From Defluviitaleaceae bacterium (GTDB lineage: Bacteria > Bacillota > Clostridia > Lachnospirales > WRAA01), in the NCBI GenBank assembly GCA_009780445.1, contig WRAA01000045.1:1-11307 (forward strand): a stretch of 11,307 nucleotides of DNA. The letters are read 5' to 3'. Positions within the stretch are counted from its first letter, which is position 1. The number at the start of each line of letters is the position of its first letter. The position numbers were made by a program, and so were the translations under genes. Below are positions 1 through 6,440 of this stretch, one piece after another. The notes below the pieces were generated by a model. That model ran no database searches. It had not been told where the DNA came from and was given only the letters and a program-made list of their open reading frames with translations.

Positions 1-208
1 GCCTTGGTGCGCCCGCGCCCTGCGAATATCCGTGCAGAACAGCGTTCGTCACCGCTTCCGACACAGCCATTTTAAGCTCCTGAAGCTCCGACACATCCGG
101 GTTCACCGGCATTACAAACGCCGCCGCACACACCCGCGCCAGCCCTTCGTTCACCGACACAGCGTCCATCACCAACGTAACCTCGTTTGCCCCCAATTCT
201 TCGCTCAT
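1..208 (-). CDS. spoIIAB: Anti-sigma F factor SpoIIAB (5' part only, runs off the window)
   Basis: Serine kinase and anti-sigma factor that holds sigma-F inactive in the predivisional cell and phosphorylates SpoIIAA. The first 69 codons are present; the rest lies beyond the left edge. The visible part carries the family's N-terminal segment SVNEGLAR (residues 18-25, with the Arg that matches the R20 region of the Bacillus protein) and the ATP-binding N-box SEAVTNAVLHGY (50-61). In that box Glu51 and Asn55 sit where the catalytic base and Mg-binding Asn are expected. The ATG at 208-206 lies ten bases after the spoIIAA stop and follows a purine-rich GAGGGGAAGG ribosome site. This is the usual spoIIAA-spoIIAB order, so sigF should follow outside the window. 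It is about five residues longer at the N-terminus than the Bacillus protein. Identity is secure despite truncation. Confidence 0.93.
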   Translation of the reverse strand, partial: MSEELGANEVTLVMDAVSVNEGLARVCAAAFVMPVNPDVSELQELKMAVSEAVTNAVLHGYSQGAGAPR

Positions 209-218
209 GCCCTTCCCC

Positions 219-524
219 TCACTTCACGCTGATAATCTTATGTAGCCCGGCCATCTCGAACAGCCGCGCAAGCTCGCCGCTAAGCCCGCACACGCTAAGA
301 TCGCCGCCGCGCTCCGCCGCTTCCTTATAACGCCCGATAACCATGCCCACGCCGGAGCTGTCCATAAACGTCACTCGCGCAAAGTCCAGCCGCAGATTCC
401 GCGCCGTGCCCCTCTTATACTCCGCCGAAATGCGGTCCTTCAAGCCCGACGCGCTGTGGTGGTCTATCTCACCCGAAATCTCCGCCACAAGGCAGTCTCC
501 CTCGGCTCTGAATGTCAGTGCCAT
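219..524 (-). CDS. spoIIAA: Anti-sigma F factor antagonist SpoIIAA (STAS domain)
   Basis: Anti-anti-sigma factor: in its unphosphorylated form it binds SpoIIAB and releases sigma-F in the forespore. SpoIIAB phosphorylates it and the SpoIIE phosphatase reactivates it. The 101-residue product is a single STAS domain of normal length. It contains the signature FMDSSGVGMVIGRYK (residues 53-67), where Ser56 after Asp55 corresponds to the phosphorylated serine of the Bacillus protein. The early segment EISGEIDHHSA (15-25) is also typical. The ATG at 524-522 is preceded by AGGAGGGG with good spacing. It is the first gene of the operon and is divergent from spo0A, with the control region 525-874 between them. 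Cytoplasmic. Confidence 0.95.
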   Translation of the reverse strand: MALTFRAEGDCLVAEISGEIDHHSASGLKDRISAEYKRGTARNLRLDFARVTFMDSSGVGMVIGRYKEAAERGGDLSVCGLSGELARLFEMAGLHKIISVK

Positions 525-665
525 TGCCCATCCCCTCCTCGTATCTCCTTATCATAAGTGCCTGTACACTTCCATCATAATGCTTAACATGCGAAAAAGC
601 AATCCATAAATTGGTAATTCGTTCCCCTTGTTGTGACACGCCCCGACATTTGCCAAGGCCGATCT

Positions 666-672
666 TATCGAA
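666..672 (+). promoter_or_regulatory. Possible second Spo0A-binding site (0A box, one mismatch)
   Basis: TATCGAA, one base away from the 0A-box core TGTCGAA and followed by AAA as in strong sites. It lies about 140 bases upstream of the spoIIAA start, on the side where an activator of spoIIA would bind. One near match to a 7-mer is weak on its own; the exact box nearby raises its likelihood somewhat. Confidence 0.25.
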
Positions 673-746
673 AATTCGCCCGCGCTGTGTATTGCCGCCA
701 AATTTTACAACACATCCGCGGCCAATAATCCCGCCTGTAACAAAAC

Positions 747-753
747 TGTCGAA
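747..753 (+). promoter_or_regulatory. Spo0A-binding site (0A box, exact core)
   Basis: TGTCGAA followed by AAAAA, an exact match to the 0A-box core with the favoured A-rich flank. It lies 20 bases upstream of the -35 of the spo0A promoter and upstream of divergent spoIIAA. Spo0A~P is known to activate spoIIA and to control its own gene in spore formers, so this site could serve either direction. Confidence 0.45.
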
Positions 754-772
754 AAAAGATAACACTTTTGTG

Positions 773-801
773 TTGAATTCATCTGAAGAATGATATATAA
801 T
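773..801 (+). promoter_or_regulatory. Sigma-A-type promoter of spo0A
   Basis: A TTGAAT -35 (773-778), a 17-base spacer and a perfect TATAAT -10 (796-801). The start site would fall near 808, giving a 5' leader of about 65 bases before the spo0A ATG. The spo0A ribosome site GGAGGG is at 863-868. In this genome spo0A therefore appears to be transcribed from its own vegetative promoter. Confidence 0.75.
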
Positions 802-874
802 CTCAACGTGTGGTATCTTTTACCAAATATGGTGATACAATGGAACTACATAGGACTAACTTGGAGGGATACGA

Positions 875-1663
875 ATGAATCAGGCAAGAATCAAGGTGCT
901 GCTGGCAGACGACAACAAGGAATACTGCGACGTGGTGGCGAGCTATCTGCAAAGCCACGAGGATATCGAGATCGTGGCGACCTGCAACGACGGTCAGGAA
1001 GCCCTGGAGGCCATACACAACCTCGCGCCCGACGTAGCCGTGATCGACGCGATCATGCCGAAGCTGGACGGGCTGGGTCTGCTGGAACGCCTGTCGGAAT
1101 CGGAGGCGCAGAGCCTGCCTATCTGCATCATGCTCTCGGCCATCACAGAGGACAGGATAACCGCCAAGGCGCTGGAGCTGGGCGCGGCTTACTACATCGC
1201 CAAACCCTTCGACATGGAATCACTGCTTAGCCGCATCCGCCAACTGCGCAACGACGCCCACGGCCTGCCCCTGCGCGAAGCCCGCACAGCCGTAGGCAGA
1301 CACGCCCCAAGCATCGAGGCCCGCGTAACGAACATCCTGCACGAGATCGGCGTGCCGGCGCACATCCGCGGCTATCACTACATGCGCTCCGCCATCATCA
1401 TGGCCGTGGACAATATCGACGTGCTGAACTACATCACCAAGGAGCTGTACCCCTCCATCGCCAAGGGCGCGGGCACAACACCCAGCCGCGTGGAACGCGC
1501 CATACGCCACGCCATCGAAGTCGCCTGGAGCCGCGGCAGGGTTGACGCGATAGACTCCATCTTCGGCTACACCGTCAGCAACAACAAGGGCAAGCCCACC
1601 AACTCCGAATTTATCGCTCTTATCGCGGACAGGCTCCGGCTTGAACTTAAATCCGCAAGCTAG
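875..1663 (+). CDS. spo0A: Sporulation master regulator Spo0A
   Basis: Response regulator that, when phosphorylated, binds 0A boxes and commits the cell to sporulation. The 262-residue length is normal for the family. Residues 5-125 form the receiver: acidic pair Asp12-Asp13, phospho-acceptor Asp58 in VIDAIMPKLDG, Ser88 at the switch Thr/Ser position and Lys110 in AKPF. After a variable linker, residues from about 148 form the Spo0A-specific C-terminal DNA-binding domain. It has nearly invariant stretches such as HEIGVPAHIRGYHYMR, TTPSRVERAIRHAIEVAWSR and GYTVSNNKGKPTNSEFIALI. The ATG at 875 follows GGAGGG by six bases. The gene stands alone, divergent from spoIIA and convergent with the toxin/immunity island. 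The upstream neighbour typical of many clostridia (spoIVB) is absent here. Identity is certain. Confidence 0.98.
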   Translation: MNQARIKVLLADDNKEYCDVVASYLQSHEDIEIVATCNDGQEALEAIHNLAPDVAVIDAIMPKLDGLGLLERLSESEAQSLPICIMLSAITEDRITAKALELGAAYYIAKPFDMESLLSRIRQLRNDAHGLPLREARTAVGRHAPSIEARVTNILHEIGVPAHIRGYHYMRSAIIMAVDNIDVLNYITKELYPSIAKGAGTTPSRVERAIRHAIEVAWSRGRVDAIDSIFGYTVSNNKGKPTNSEFIALIADRLRLELKSAS

Positions 1664-1680
1664 TACGGACTTGTTATCTT

Positions 1681-1728
1681 AGCGAATGGACACAGATGCT
1701 ATTAGTACGCGGTCTGTATCCATTCGCT
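1681..1728. repeat. Long inverted repeat after spo0A, possible transcription end
   Basis: Arms AGCGAATGGACACAGA (1681-1696) and TCTGTATCCATTCGCT (1713-1728) pair over 16 bases with one C/A mismatch around a 16-base loop. It lies between the convergent ends of spo0A and the immunity gene, where a bidirectional terminator would be useful. Neither side has a T-tract, so it is not a classical intrinsic terminator. The arm shares TTAGCGAATG with 11148-11157, so it may instead belong to a dispersed repeat. Confidence 0.55.
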
Positions 1729-1757
1729 TAGGGTCTGTAAACAACTAAACTTCATCG

Positions 1758-2144
1758 CTACACATCACGCCACGATACGCCAAGTTCATCCTCAAAATCG
1801 CACACCGGAACAGCTCTGACGCCCGCTGCTTTAAGCCGTGCAAGTAGCTTCTTGATACCCGCAATATACTCATCAAGCGGCAGTTCCGGCAAAGGGTCTA
1901 TTTCTAAATAAAACTTAAAATATAAAAAATTGCCGCGAAACATCTTCCTCCACCTGCTATACTTATCATTGTAGTTATCATTATAGTCGACATTAATAAG
2001 ACAGAAGTCAGTCAAACACCCGCCATCCGGTAGTTTTTCACCTCCTGTAAGATCAGCTACAAAGTCTCTAACCTCCCCATACGCGTGTTTATCAAACTCT
2101 ACATCTATGTAGATCTGGCAGTAAAATTCATCATAGCTACTCAT
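1758..2144 (-). CDS. Small acidic putative immunity protein of the adjacent toxin
   Basis: 128-residue soluble protein without signal peptide or membrane segment. It is rich in Asp and Glu, with aromatic patches NFLYFKFYLEIDP (residues 72-84) and a near-terminal PVCDFEDELG (113-122). The overall look, an alternating aromatic and acidic sheet-forming protein directly after a toxin gene, fits immunity proteins of polymorphic toxin systems; I cannot name the family with certainty. The start is set at ATG 2144-2142, because GAGGAGG in the toxin stop region lies seven bases before it. A TTG one codon upstream is a poorer start. The toxin stop is 12 bases away, so the two genes are probably translationally coupled. 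Its AT-rich composition matches the toxin gene and contrasts with spo0A, suggesting transfer. Role is inferred from context. Confidence 0.7.
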   Translation of the reverse strand: MSSYDEFYCQIYIDVEFDKHAYGEVRDFVADLTGGEKLPDGGCLTDFCLINVDYNDNYNDKYSRWRKMFRGNFLYFKFYLEIDPLPELPLDEYIAGIKKLLARLKAAGVRAVPVCDFEDELGVSWRDV

Positions 2145-2156
2145 CAAAATTCCTCC

Positions 2157-2960
2157 TCATGGTATTATAAAGTAAGAATGGTCAAAAGGGCCGCCTTTTT
2201 TTATAATTGATATCTGCACTTTAATACCGAAACCCAGCTCGTTTTTAAGTTCTGCTTTGAGTGATTTAAAACCTGCTTCCCCAGCAAATATTCTACCGTC
2301 CCTGATCGAGTATAGCATAGATTTTTCTTTTGCCGAACTAGGGTTTGGAGTGCCAAATTTTTCTTTTATCAACTGGTCAAACTTCTGTGGCGACACCCTA
2401 ACACCGAAGTCGATATCGGCACCTACCCTTGCTGTTCCTCTGGCACGGCTTCCTTGTACTACGATATCATTACTGATGTGGCCGGCTCTTTCCCTAATTA
2501 ACTTCACCGCCCTGTTAAACGACACTTGGCTTATCCCTTGCGGTATATATGTTCTTGGATTAACCGGCACATTTTGGAGCTGCGGACCTTTTACAGGAGA
2601 CGCAGTACCGGGAGTGAACGCCTTGTTTGCAACGCTAGTGGCCAGACCCATTATCGCTCCTGCGCCAAGGCGGCCAAAGGCCAATCTGCTTTGGCCTTCT
2701 GCAAAAGTTAAACCGCTGTTCGTCGCCCATACATACGACCAATAAAGAAACCGTGCCTCTTCGTCAGTCAGATCAGGGAACATTTCTTTTACTGCCTCGT
2801 CAGCACCGGCCAAGTATTGGTTTACCGCACCACGACGTATAGCTGTTGCCGATAACCCTAGACTAAAATCAAGCCTAATGTCAGGGTGTTCGTCCATGTG
2901 ACGAAAGAATTCTTGAACTGTGGCTGTATCTATGCCGTGAACGCCTTGAAAATCCTGCAT
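2157..2960 (-). CDS. Orphan polymorphic-toxin-like protein with C-terminal nucleotidyltransferase domain
   Basis: 267 residues. Residues 1-113 are a helical region without recognised family that resembles the tail of a larger secreted protein, with a short glycine/alanine-rich stretch (96-111). A Pro/Gly-rich linker follows (about 115-142). Residues 143-267 carry a nucleotidyltransferase-fold signature: GSRARGT (170-176) then ADIDFGV (181-187), giving two metal-binding Asp (182, 184). The domain ends in VQISIIKKGGPFDHSYFIIP. This domain type is known at the C-termini of polymorphic toxins, where it is thought to modify a target by nucleotidyl transfer. The third acidic residue may be missing: Gln249 sits where an Asp/Glu is common. 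No trafficking domain or signal peptide is present, so this is either an orphan cassette or a toxin that has lost its delivery half. ATG 2960 has in-frame stops just upstream and no clear ribosome site. Toxin function is inferred. Confidence 0.72.
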   Translation of the reverse strand: MQDFQGVHGIDTATVQEFFRHMDEHPDIRLDFSLGLSATAIRRGAVNQYLAGADEAVKEMFPDLTDEEARFLYWSYVWATNSGLTFAEGQSRLAFGRLGAGAIMGLATSVANKAFTPGTASPVKGPQLQNVPVNPRTYIPQGISQVSFNRAVKLIRERAGHISNDIVVQGSRARGTARVGADIDFGVRVSPQKFDQLIKEKFGTPNPSSAKEKSMLYSIRDGRIFAGEAGFKSLKAELKNELGFGIKVQISIIKKGGPFDHSYFIIP

Positions 2961-2971
2961 ATAGTCTGCTC

Positions 2972-3000
2972 ACTATACCATTTCCAAAATATTTTGTCAA
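2972..3000 (-). promoter_or_regulatory. Near-consensus sigma-A promoter of the toxin/immunity pair
   Basis: On the minus strand: perfect -35 TTGACA (3000-2995), exactly 17 bases, then -10 TATAGT (2977-2972). The expected start site, about seven bases past the -10, is near 2965, only some five bases before the toxin ATG at 2960. The transcript would be almost leaderless. Confidence 0.8.
2985..2996. promoter_or_regulatory. Perfect 12-bp palindrome overlapping the toxin promoter (possible operator)
   Basis: CAAAATATTTTG is its own reverse complement. It covers the last two bases of the -35 and ten bases of the spacer of the toxin promoter. A repressor dimer bound here would block RNA polymerase. 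AT-rich palindromes also arise by chance, so function is inferred from position only. Confidence 0.4.
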
Positions 3001-3121
3001 AGGCTGTAAACAGAGTTGACGACGCTATACGCGAAAAAGACAAGCCTAATGGGATGGTTTTCAACCGGAACAGCTATAAGTGCAAAACAATGCAGGCTTC
3101 CGATTATTTTCCGTTGTAACT

Positions 3122-3162
3122 AAAAAGGCGCACAGCCCCAAACCACAACATAGCCATGCGCC
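3122..3162 (-). terminator. Intrinsic terminator, minus strand
   Basis: Read on the minus strand, GGCGCATGGC (3162-3153) pairs with GCTGTGCGCC (3136-3127) over ten base pairs, including two G-U pairs, around a 16-base loop. TTTTT follows (3126-3122). No gene on the minus strand lies upstream, so it may be a relic of sequence that stood here before, or it may insulate the toxin promoter from antisense transcription. Confidence 0.55.
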
Positions 3163-3259
3163 CGAAAAAGTTGAACTGAACTTAAATCAGCTGGCTCCCC
3201 GCTTCCTCCTTCCCGGATAATGCCGCCAACGCGCATCATCCCTTTTTTCGCAAACAGCG

Positions 3260-3288
3260 TTGACTTTTCGCGCGGCATGGAATATACT
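3260..3288 (+). promoter_or_regulatory. Sigma-A promoter of the kinase / HD-GYP / yqeC operon
   Basis: TTGACT -35 (3260-3265), 17-base spacer, TATACT -10 (3283-3288). The predicted start site is near 3295, about 42 bases before the kinase ATG. No terminator or strong promoter was seen between here and the end of yqeC at 8181. Confidence 0.75.
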
Positions 3289-3294
3289 AGGGTG

Positions 3295-3333
3295 ATGAAA
3301 TATATGATTACAGGCCTTGGTATGGCGGAGTGA
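3295..3333 (+). other. Possible 12-codon leader reading frame before the kinase gene
   Basis: ATG at 3295 sits at the predicted transcription start. It reads MKYMITGLGMAE and stops at TGA 3331-3333, one codon before the kinase ATG and in the same frame. The kinase ribosome site GGCGGAG is inside it, so its translation would run over and end at the kinase start. No ribosome site of its own. Chance is quite possible. Confidence 0.2.
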
Positions 3334-3336
3334 TAT

Positions 3337-6300
3337 ATGAGCTTTAAGGCAATTTACGGCGAAGCCTGTTCCGTGCTTGAAAGCCTTCCGGCGGCGTGCT
3401 GTGTCCTTGGCGCAGACGGGCGCACGGCTGATTCGAACAGGGCGTGGAACAATCTCTTCGGCGCGGACGACACGCCGGCCGCCGCGGACATCTTTGCGCG
3501 GATGCTGCAAGGCGTCCAGCCCTGCGGCGTTTCTTCGCGGGAATATCTTGTGCGCACAATAAGCAAGGCTGGCACCTACGGCACGGCAAGCACAGAGCTT
3601 GTGCTAAACGAATCGGGCGAAACGCCCATGCTGCTAAACCTGGATATCCGAGCCGAAAAACTCGGCTTCTTCGTGTGTTATGCAGCGGACATCAGCCACG
3701 TGCAACACAGCGGCTTCCTGTCGCGCGATACCCTGCACAAACTCGAATCCAGCGATCTGGCGCGTACCTTCATGGAAGGCGTACCTCTGCTGGTGGAAAT
3801 GTGGAGCGCCGACTACACGCTAATAGACTGCAACAACCGCACCCTCGAAACCTTCGGCGTAACCAAGGAATTCTTCAAGGCCAACTACGACAGCTTCTCG
3901 CCGGAATACCAGCCCGACGGCAGACGCAGCAACGAAAAAATGCGCGAAGTGGTGGACACCGTTACGCGGGACGGCTTCCACAGCTGTGAATGGACGCACA
4001 TCCTGCCCGGCGGGGAGCCTCTGCCGCTGGACTGCCACTTTGTGCGCGTAAAACACGGCGACGAAGCCGTAATTTTCTGCTATAACAACGACCTCCGCGA
4101 GACCAAGAGAACCATGGCCGAGATCCGCGAGGCCAACGAACAGGCTCAGGTGCTGCTCGATTCGTCGCCCATATCCTGCTACATCATGCGGGCGGTCTAC
4201 GACGAAGGCGGCATGATCGTCGACGCACAGCCCATCGACTGCAACAAGGCGTCGCGCAGACTCTTCGGCTTCGATTCCAAGGAGGAAGCTCTTGAAGGCT
4301 TCTGGAACACCTTCAACGACTATCACATAGAGACCGACTACGTAAGCACCCACGTACTGCCCAACATCGAACGCGCCCTGCACGACGGCTTCCTCCAGCT
4401 GGAATACACCCACAGGGACATCCGCGGCGTGGAGATCCCCAGCTTTATAACATTGGTGAGCCTGAACTACAAGGGCGAGGACGTTGTGGCCGCATACTGC
4501 GAGGATCTGCGCGAGATCAAGTCCATGTTCCAGGAGATCAAGCGCGCCGAAATCGCGGAGGAAGAAAGCAGAGCCAAGACCCGCTTCCTCACCCGCATGA
4601 GCCACGAGATCCGCACACCGCTGAACGCCATCCTGGGCGTGTCGGAGATCCAGCTGCAAAAGGACAACCACCCCGAGGAAACAGAGGACGCACTCTTGCG
4701 TATCTACCGTAGCGCCAGCCTCCTCCAGACCATCATCAACGACATTCTGGATCTCTCGAAGGTCGAAACCGGCAAGATGGAGATCGTTCCGCACCCCTAC
4801 GAATTTGTCAGCCTTATCGTAGACACGGTACAGCTGAACATGATGTACATCGGCAGCAAGCGCGTGGAATTCAAGCTGTATCTGGACGAAAATATCCCTC
4901 TCAACATCCTGGGCGACGAGCTGCGCATCAAGCAGATACTAAACAACCTGCTCTCCAACGCCTTCAAGTACACCTATGAAGGCGTGGTCGGCCTTTCCGT
5001 AAGCATGGAGCCGTCGGAGAACGATGACGAGTTCATCCTCCAGCTGGTGGTAAACGACACAGGCCAGGGCATGACGCAGGATCAGATAGACAGCATCTTC
5101 GACTACGAGTTCACCCGCTTCAACATCAAGCTCAACTACGCCATCGAAGGCTCGGGTCTGGGCATGAACATCGCCTACCAGCTCGTAAAGATGATGAACG
5201 GCAGCATCTGGGGCGAGAGCGAACTGGGCGTGGGCAGCGAGTTCACCGTGCGTATTCCGCAGAAGCGCGAAGGCACGGTGTCCATAGGCCGCGAGCTTGC
5301 TCTCGGCCTGCAAAATCTGGACAACTCACAGCTGACACTGCGCAAGATGTCCCGCGTAATCCGCGAACCCCTGCCCTACGGCCGCGTACTGATCGTGGAC
5401 GACGTAGAGTCCAACCTGTTCGTGGCGAAGGGTCTGCTAATGCCGTACAAGCTCTCTATCGAGACTGTGGACAGCGGCCCCCAGGCCATCGCCAAGATAC
5501 TGGACGGCGAAGTCTACGACATCGTATTCATGGATCACATGATGCCCGGCATGGACGGCATACAGACCACCAGGGCTTTGCGCGAAATCGGCTACAACCA
5601 CCCGATAGTCGCGCTTACGGCAAACGTAATCAAGGGTCAGAGCGACATGTTCATGGAGAACGGCTTCTCCGGCTTTGTGTCCAAGCCTATCGATGTGCAT
5701 ACGCTGGACGAATGCCTCATGCGCCTGATACGCGACAAGCACCGCCAGAACAACAACCCGGAGGCCATGGCCGAAGCCGCCCTGTCACTGGAACGCGCCC
5801 GCGAGCTTCAAGAGCCGCAACCCGCGCAGGACGATCATCTGTCGGACGCGCTGATCCGGTCCTTCATGATCGACGCGGACAAATCCATGGCCGTTCTGCA
5901 GCCCATCCTTGCCGCTCTGGAACAGGATCAAACGCCGGACGAGGCCACGCTCAAGCTCTTCACCGTGCAGGTTCACGGCCTCAAGAGCGCGCTTCTGAAC
6001 GTGCGGCGCAAGGAACTGTCGGAACATGCCATGAACCTTGAGATCGCCGGCCGCAACGCCGACACCGCCACCATTAAATCCGCCGCGCCCGAATTCATGC
6101 GCGGCCTACAGCTCCTGGTGGACGAACTAACGGCGGCGCACGCGCCGGCACCCACCGTAAAGGCGGATATCGACCCGGCCGCCCTGCGCGTACAACTCAC
6201 ATCCTTCGCCGCCGCCTGCGAAACATACGACAAACGCACCGCGCGCAACACACTTAACGCGATAGACAAGGCCAACTGCCCCGGGGATCTGCAAGACGCG

Positions 6301-6384
6301 CTGAACGAACTCGCCACACTGCTCCTGCAAGGGGACTTCGAGGACGCCGCCGCGCTTGCCAAGGACACGGCCGGCACACTATAG
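3337..6384 (+). CDS. Soluble hybrid histidine kinase (three PAS, HisKA, HATPase, REC, Hpt)
   Basis: 1015-residue sensor kinase carrying a complete internal phosphorelay. Three PAS-like modules come first (about 10-120, 140-260, 265-400), each with an N-x-A/T-x-x-x-x-FG type segment, for example SNRAWNNLFG and CNKASRRLFGF. HisKA follows with His423 in MSHEIRTPLNAILG. The HATPase has an N-box LNNLLSNAFKYT (about 535-546), G1 with Asp574 in NDTGQGM and G2 GSGLGM near 605-610. The receiver (683-800) has Asp688-Asp689, phospho-acceptor Asp733 in MDHMMPGMDG and Lys783. The Hpt domain has His880 in VHGLKSALLN. About 80 residues of helical tail remain. There is no signal peptide or membrane segment, so it should sense a cytoplasmic signal. 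ATG 3337 has GGAG six bases upstream and an in-frame stop at 3331. The regulator gene 6441-7475 follows by 56 bases and is the likely phosphate recipient. Signal unknown. Confidence 0.93.
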   Translation: MSFKAIYGEACSVLESLPAACCVLGADGRTADSNRAWNNLFGADDTPAAADIFARMLQGVQPCGVSSREYLVRTISKAGTYGTASTELVLNESGETPMLLNLDIRAEKLGFFVCYAADISHVQHSGFLSRDTLHKLESSDLARTFMEGVPLLVEMWSADYTLIDCNNRTLETFGVTKEFFKANYDSFSPEYQPDGRRSNEKMREVVDTVTRDGFHSCEWTHILPGGEPLPLDCHFVRVKHGDEAVIFCYNNDLRETKRTMAEIREANEQAQVLLDSSPISCYIMRAVYDEGGMIVDAQPIDCNKASRRLFGFDSKEEALEGFWNTFNDYHIETDYVSTHVLPNIERALHDGFLQLEYTHRDIRGVEIPSFITLVSLNYKGEDVVAAYCEDLREIKSMFQEIKRAEIAEEESRAKTRFLTRMSHEIRTPLNAILGVSEIQLQKDNHPEETEDALLRIYRSASLLQTIINDILDLSKVETGKMEIVPHPYEFVSLIVDTVQLNMMYIGSKRVEFKLYLDENIPLNILGDELRIKQILNNLLSNAFKYTYEGVVGLSVSMEPSENDDEFILQLVVNDTGQGMTQDQIDSIFDYEFTRFNIKLNYAIEGSGLGMNIAYQLVKMMNGSIWGESELGVGSEFTVRIPQKREGTVSIGRELALGLQNLDNSQLTLRKMSRVIREPLPYGRVLIVDDVESNLFVAKGLLMPYKLSIETVDSGPQAIAKILDGEVYDIVFMDHMMPGMDGIQTTRALREIGYNHPIVALTANVIKGQSDMFMENGFSGFVSKPIDVHTLDECLMRLIRDKHRQNNNPEAMAEAALSLERARELQEPQPAQDDHLSDALIRSFMIDADKSMAVLQPILAALEQDQTPDEATLKLFTVQVHGLKSALLNVRRKELSEHAMNLEIAGRNADTATIKSAAPEFMRGLQLLVDELTAAHAPAPTVKADIDPAALRVQLTSFAAACETYDKRTARNTLNAIDKANCPGDLQDALNELATLLLQGDFEDAAALAKDTAGTL

Positions 6385-6440
6385 ATAGATAATCGAGATC
6401 CGCAATTTAGGTATAACGCGCAACTTTGGAGAGGTGTACT

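Larger units (their letters stand above)
525..874. other. Divergent control region between spoIIAA and spo0A
   Basis: 350 bases without a convincing gene. It is more AT-rich than the flanking genes and holds the spo0A promoter (773-801), an exact 0A-box core (747-753) and a near match (666-672). No sigma-A or complete sigma-H promoter for spoIIAA could be recognised on the minus strand. An isolated sigma-H-like -10 (AACGAATTA, minus strand 623-615) has no matching -35. Short frames in this stretch carry no recognisable family sequence. Confidence 0.6.
2961..3336. other. Intergenic region between toxin gene and kinase gene
   Basis: 376 bases with no supported gene except a possible 12-codon leader frame. 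It holds two divergently oriented promoters: toxin, 2972-3000 on the minus strand, and kinase, 3260-3288 on the plus strand. It also holds a minus-strand intrinsic terminator (3122-3162) with no obvious gene feeding it. The interval 3001-3120 shows no feature I can name. The stretch may contain the right boundary of the transferred toxin island, but no repeats mark it. Confidence 0.5.

Noticed and set aside
615..623. Sigma-H-like -10 (AACGAATTA on the minus strand) upstream of spoIIAA
   Set aside because: The -10 matches well and the distance to spoIIAA is plausible, but no acceptable sigma-H -35 lies at the right spacing, so I do not call a promoter.
790..1230. A 146-codon plus-strand frame overlapping the start of spo0A
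   Set aside because: Its second half is Spo0A coding DNA in a wrong frame, rich in Gly and Arg; spo0A itself has the ribosome site and full conservation.
1729..1757. AGGGTCTGTAAAC after the spo0A inverted repeat as an insertion-sequence end
   Set aside because: No matching inverted copy, transposase remnant or target duplication is visible at the other side of the toxin island.
2886..3119. A 77-codon plus-strand frame across the toxin promoter
   Set aside because: No ribosome site, no family features, and it overlaps the toxin start and its promoter on the other strand.
3820..4794. A 324-codon minus-strand frame inside the kinase gene
   Set aside because: Antisense to PAS and HisKA coding sequence, Val/Ala/Leu-rich without family features, no ribosome site; a shadow frame.
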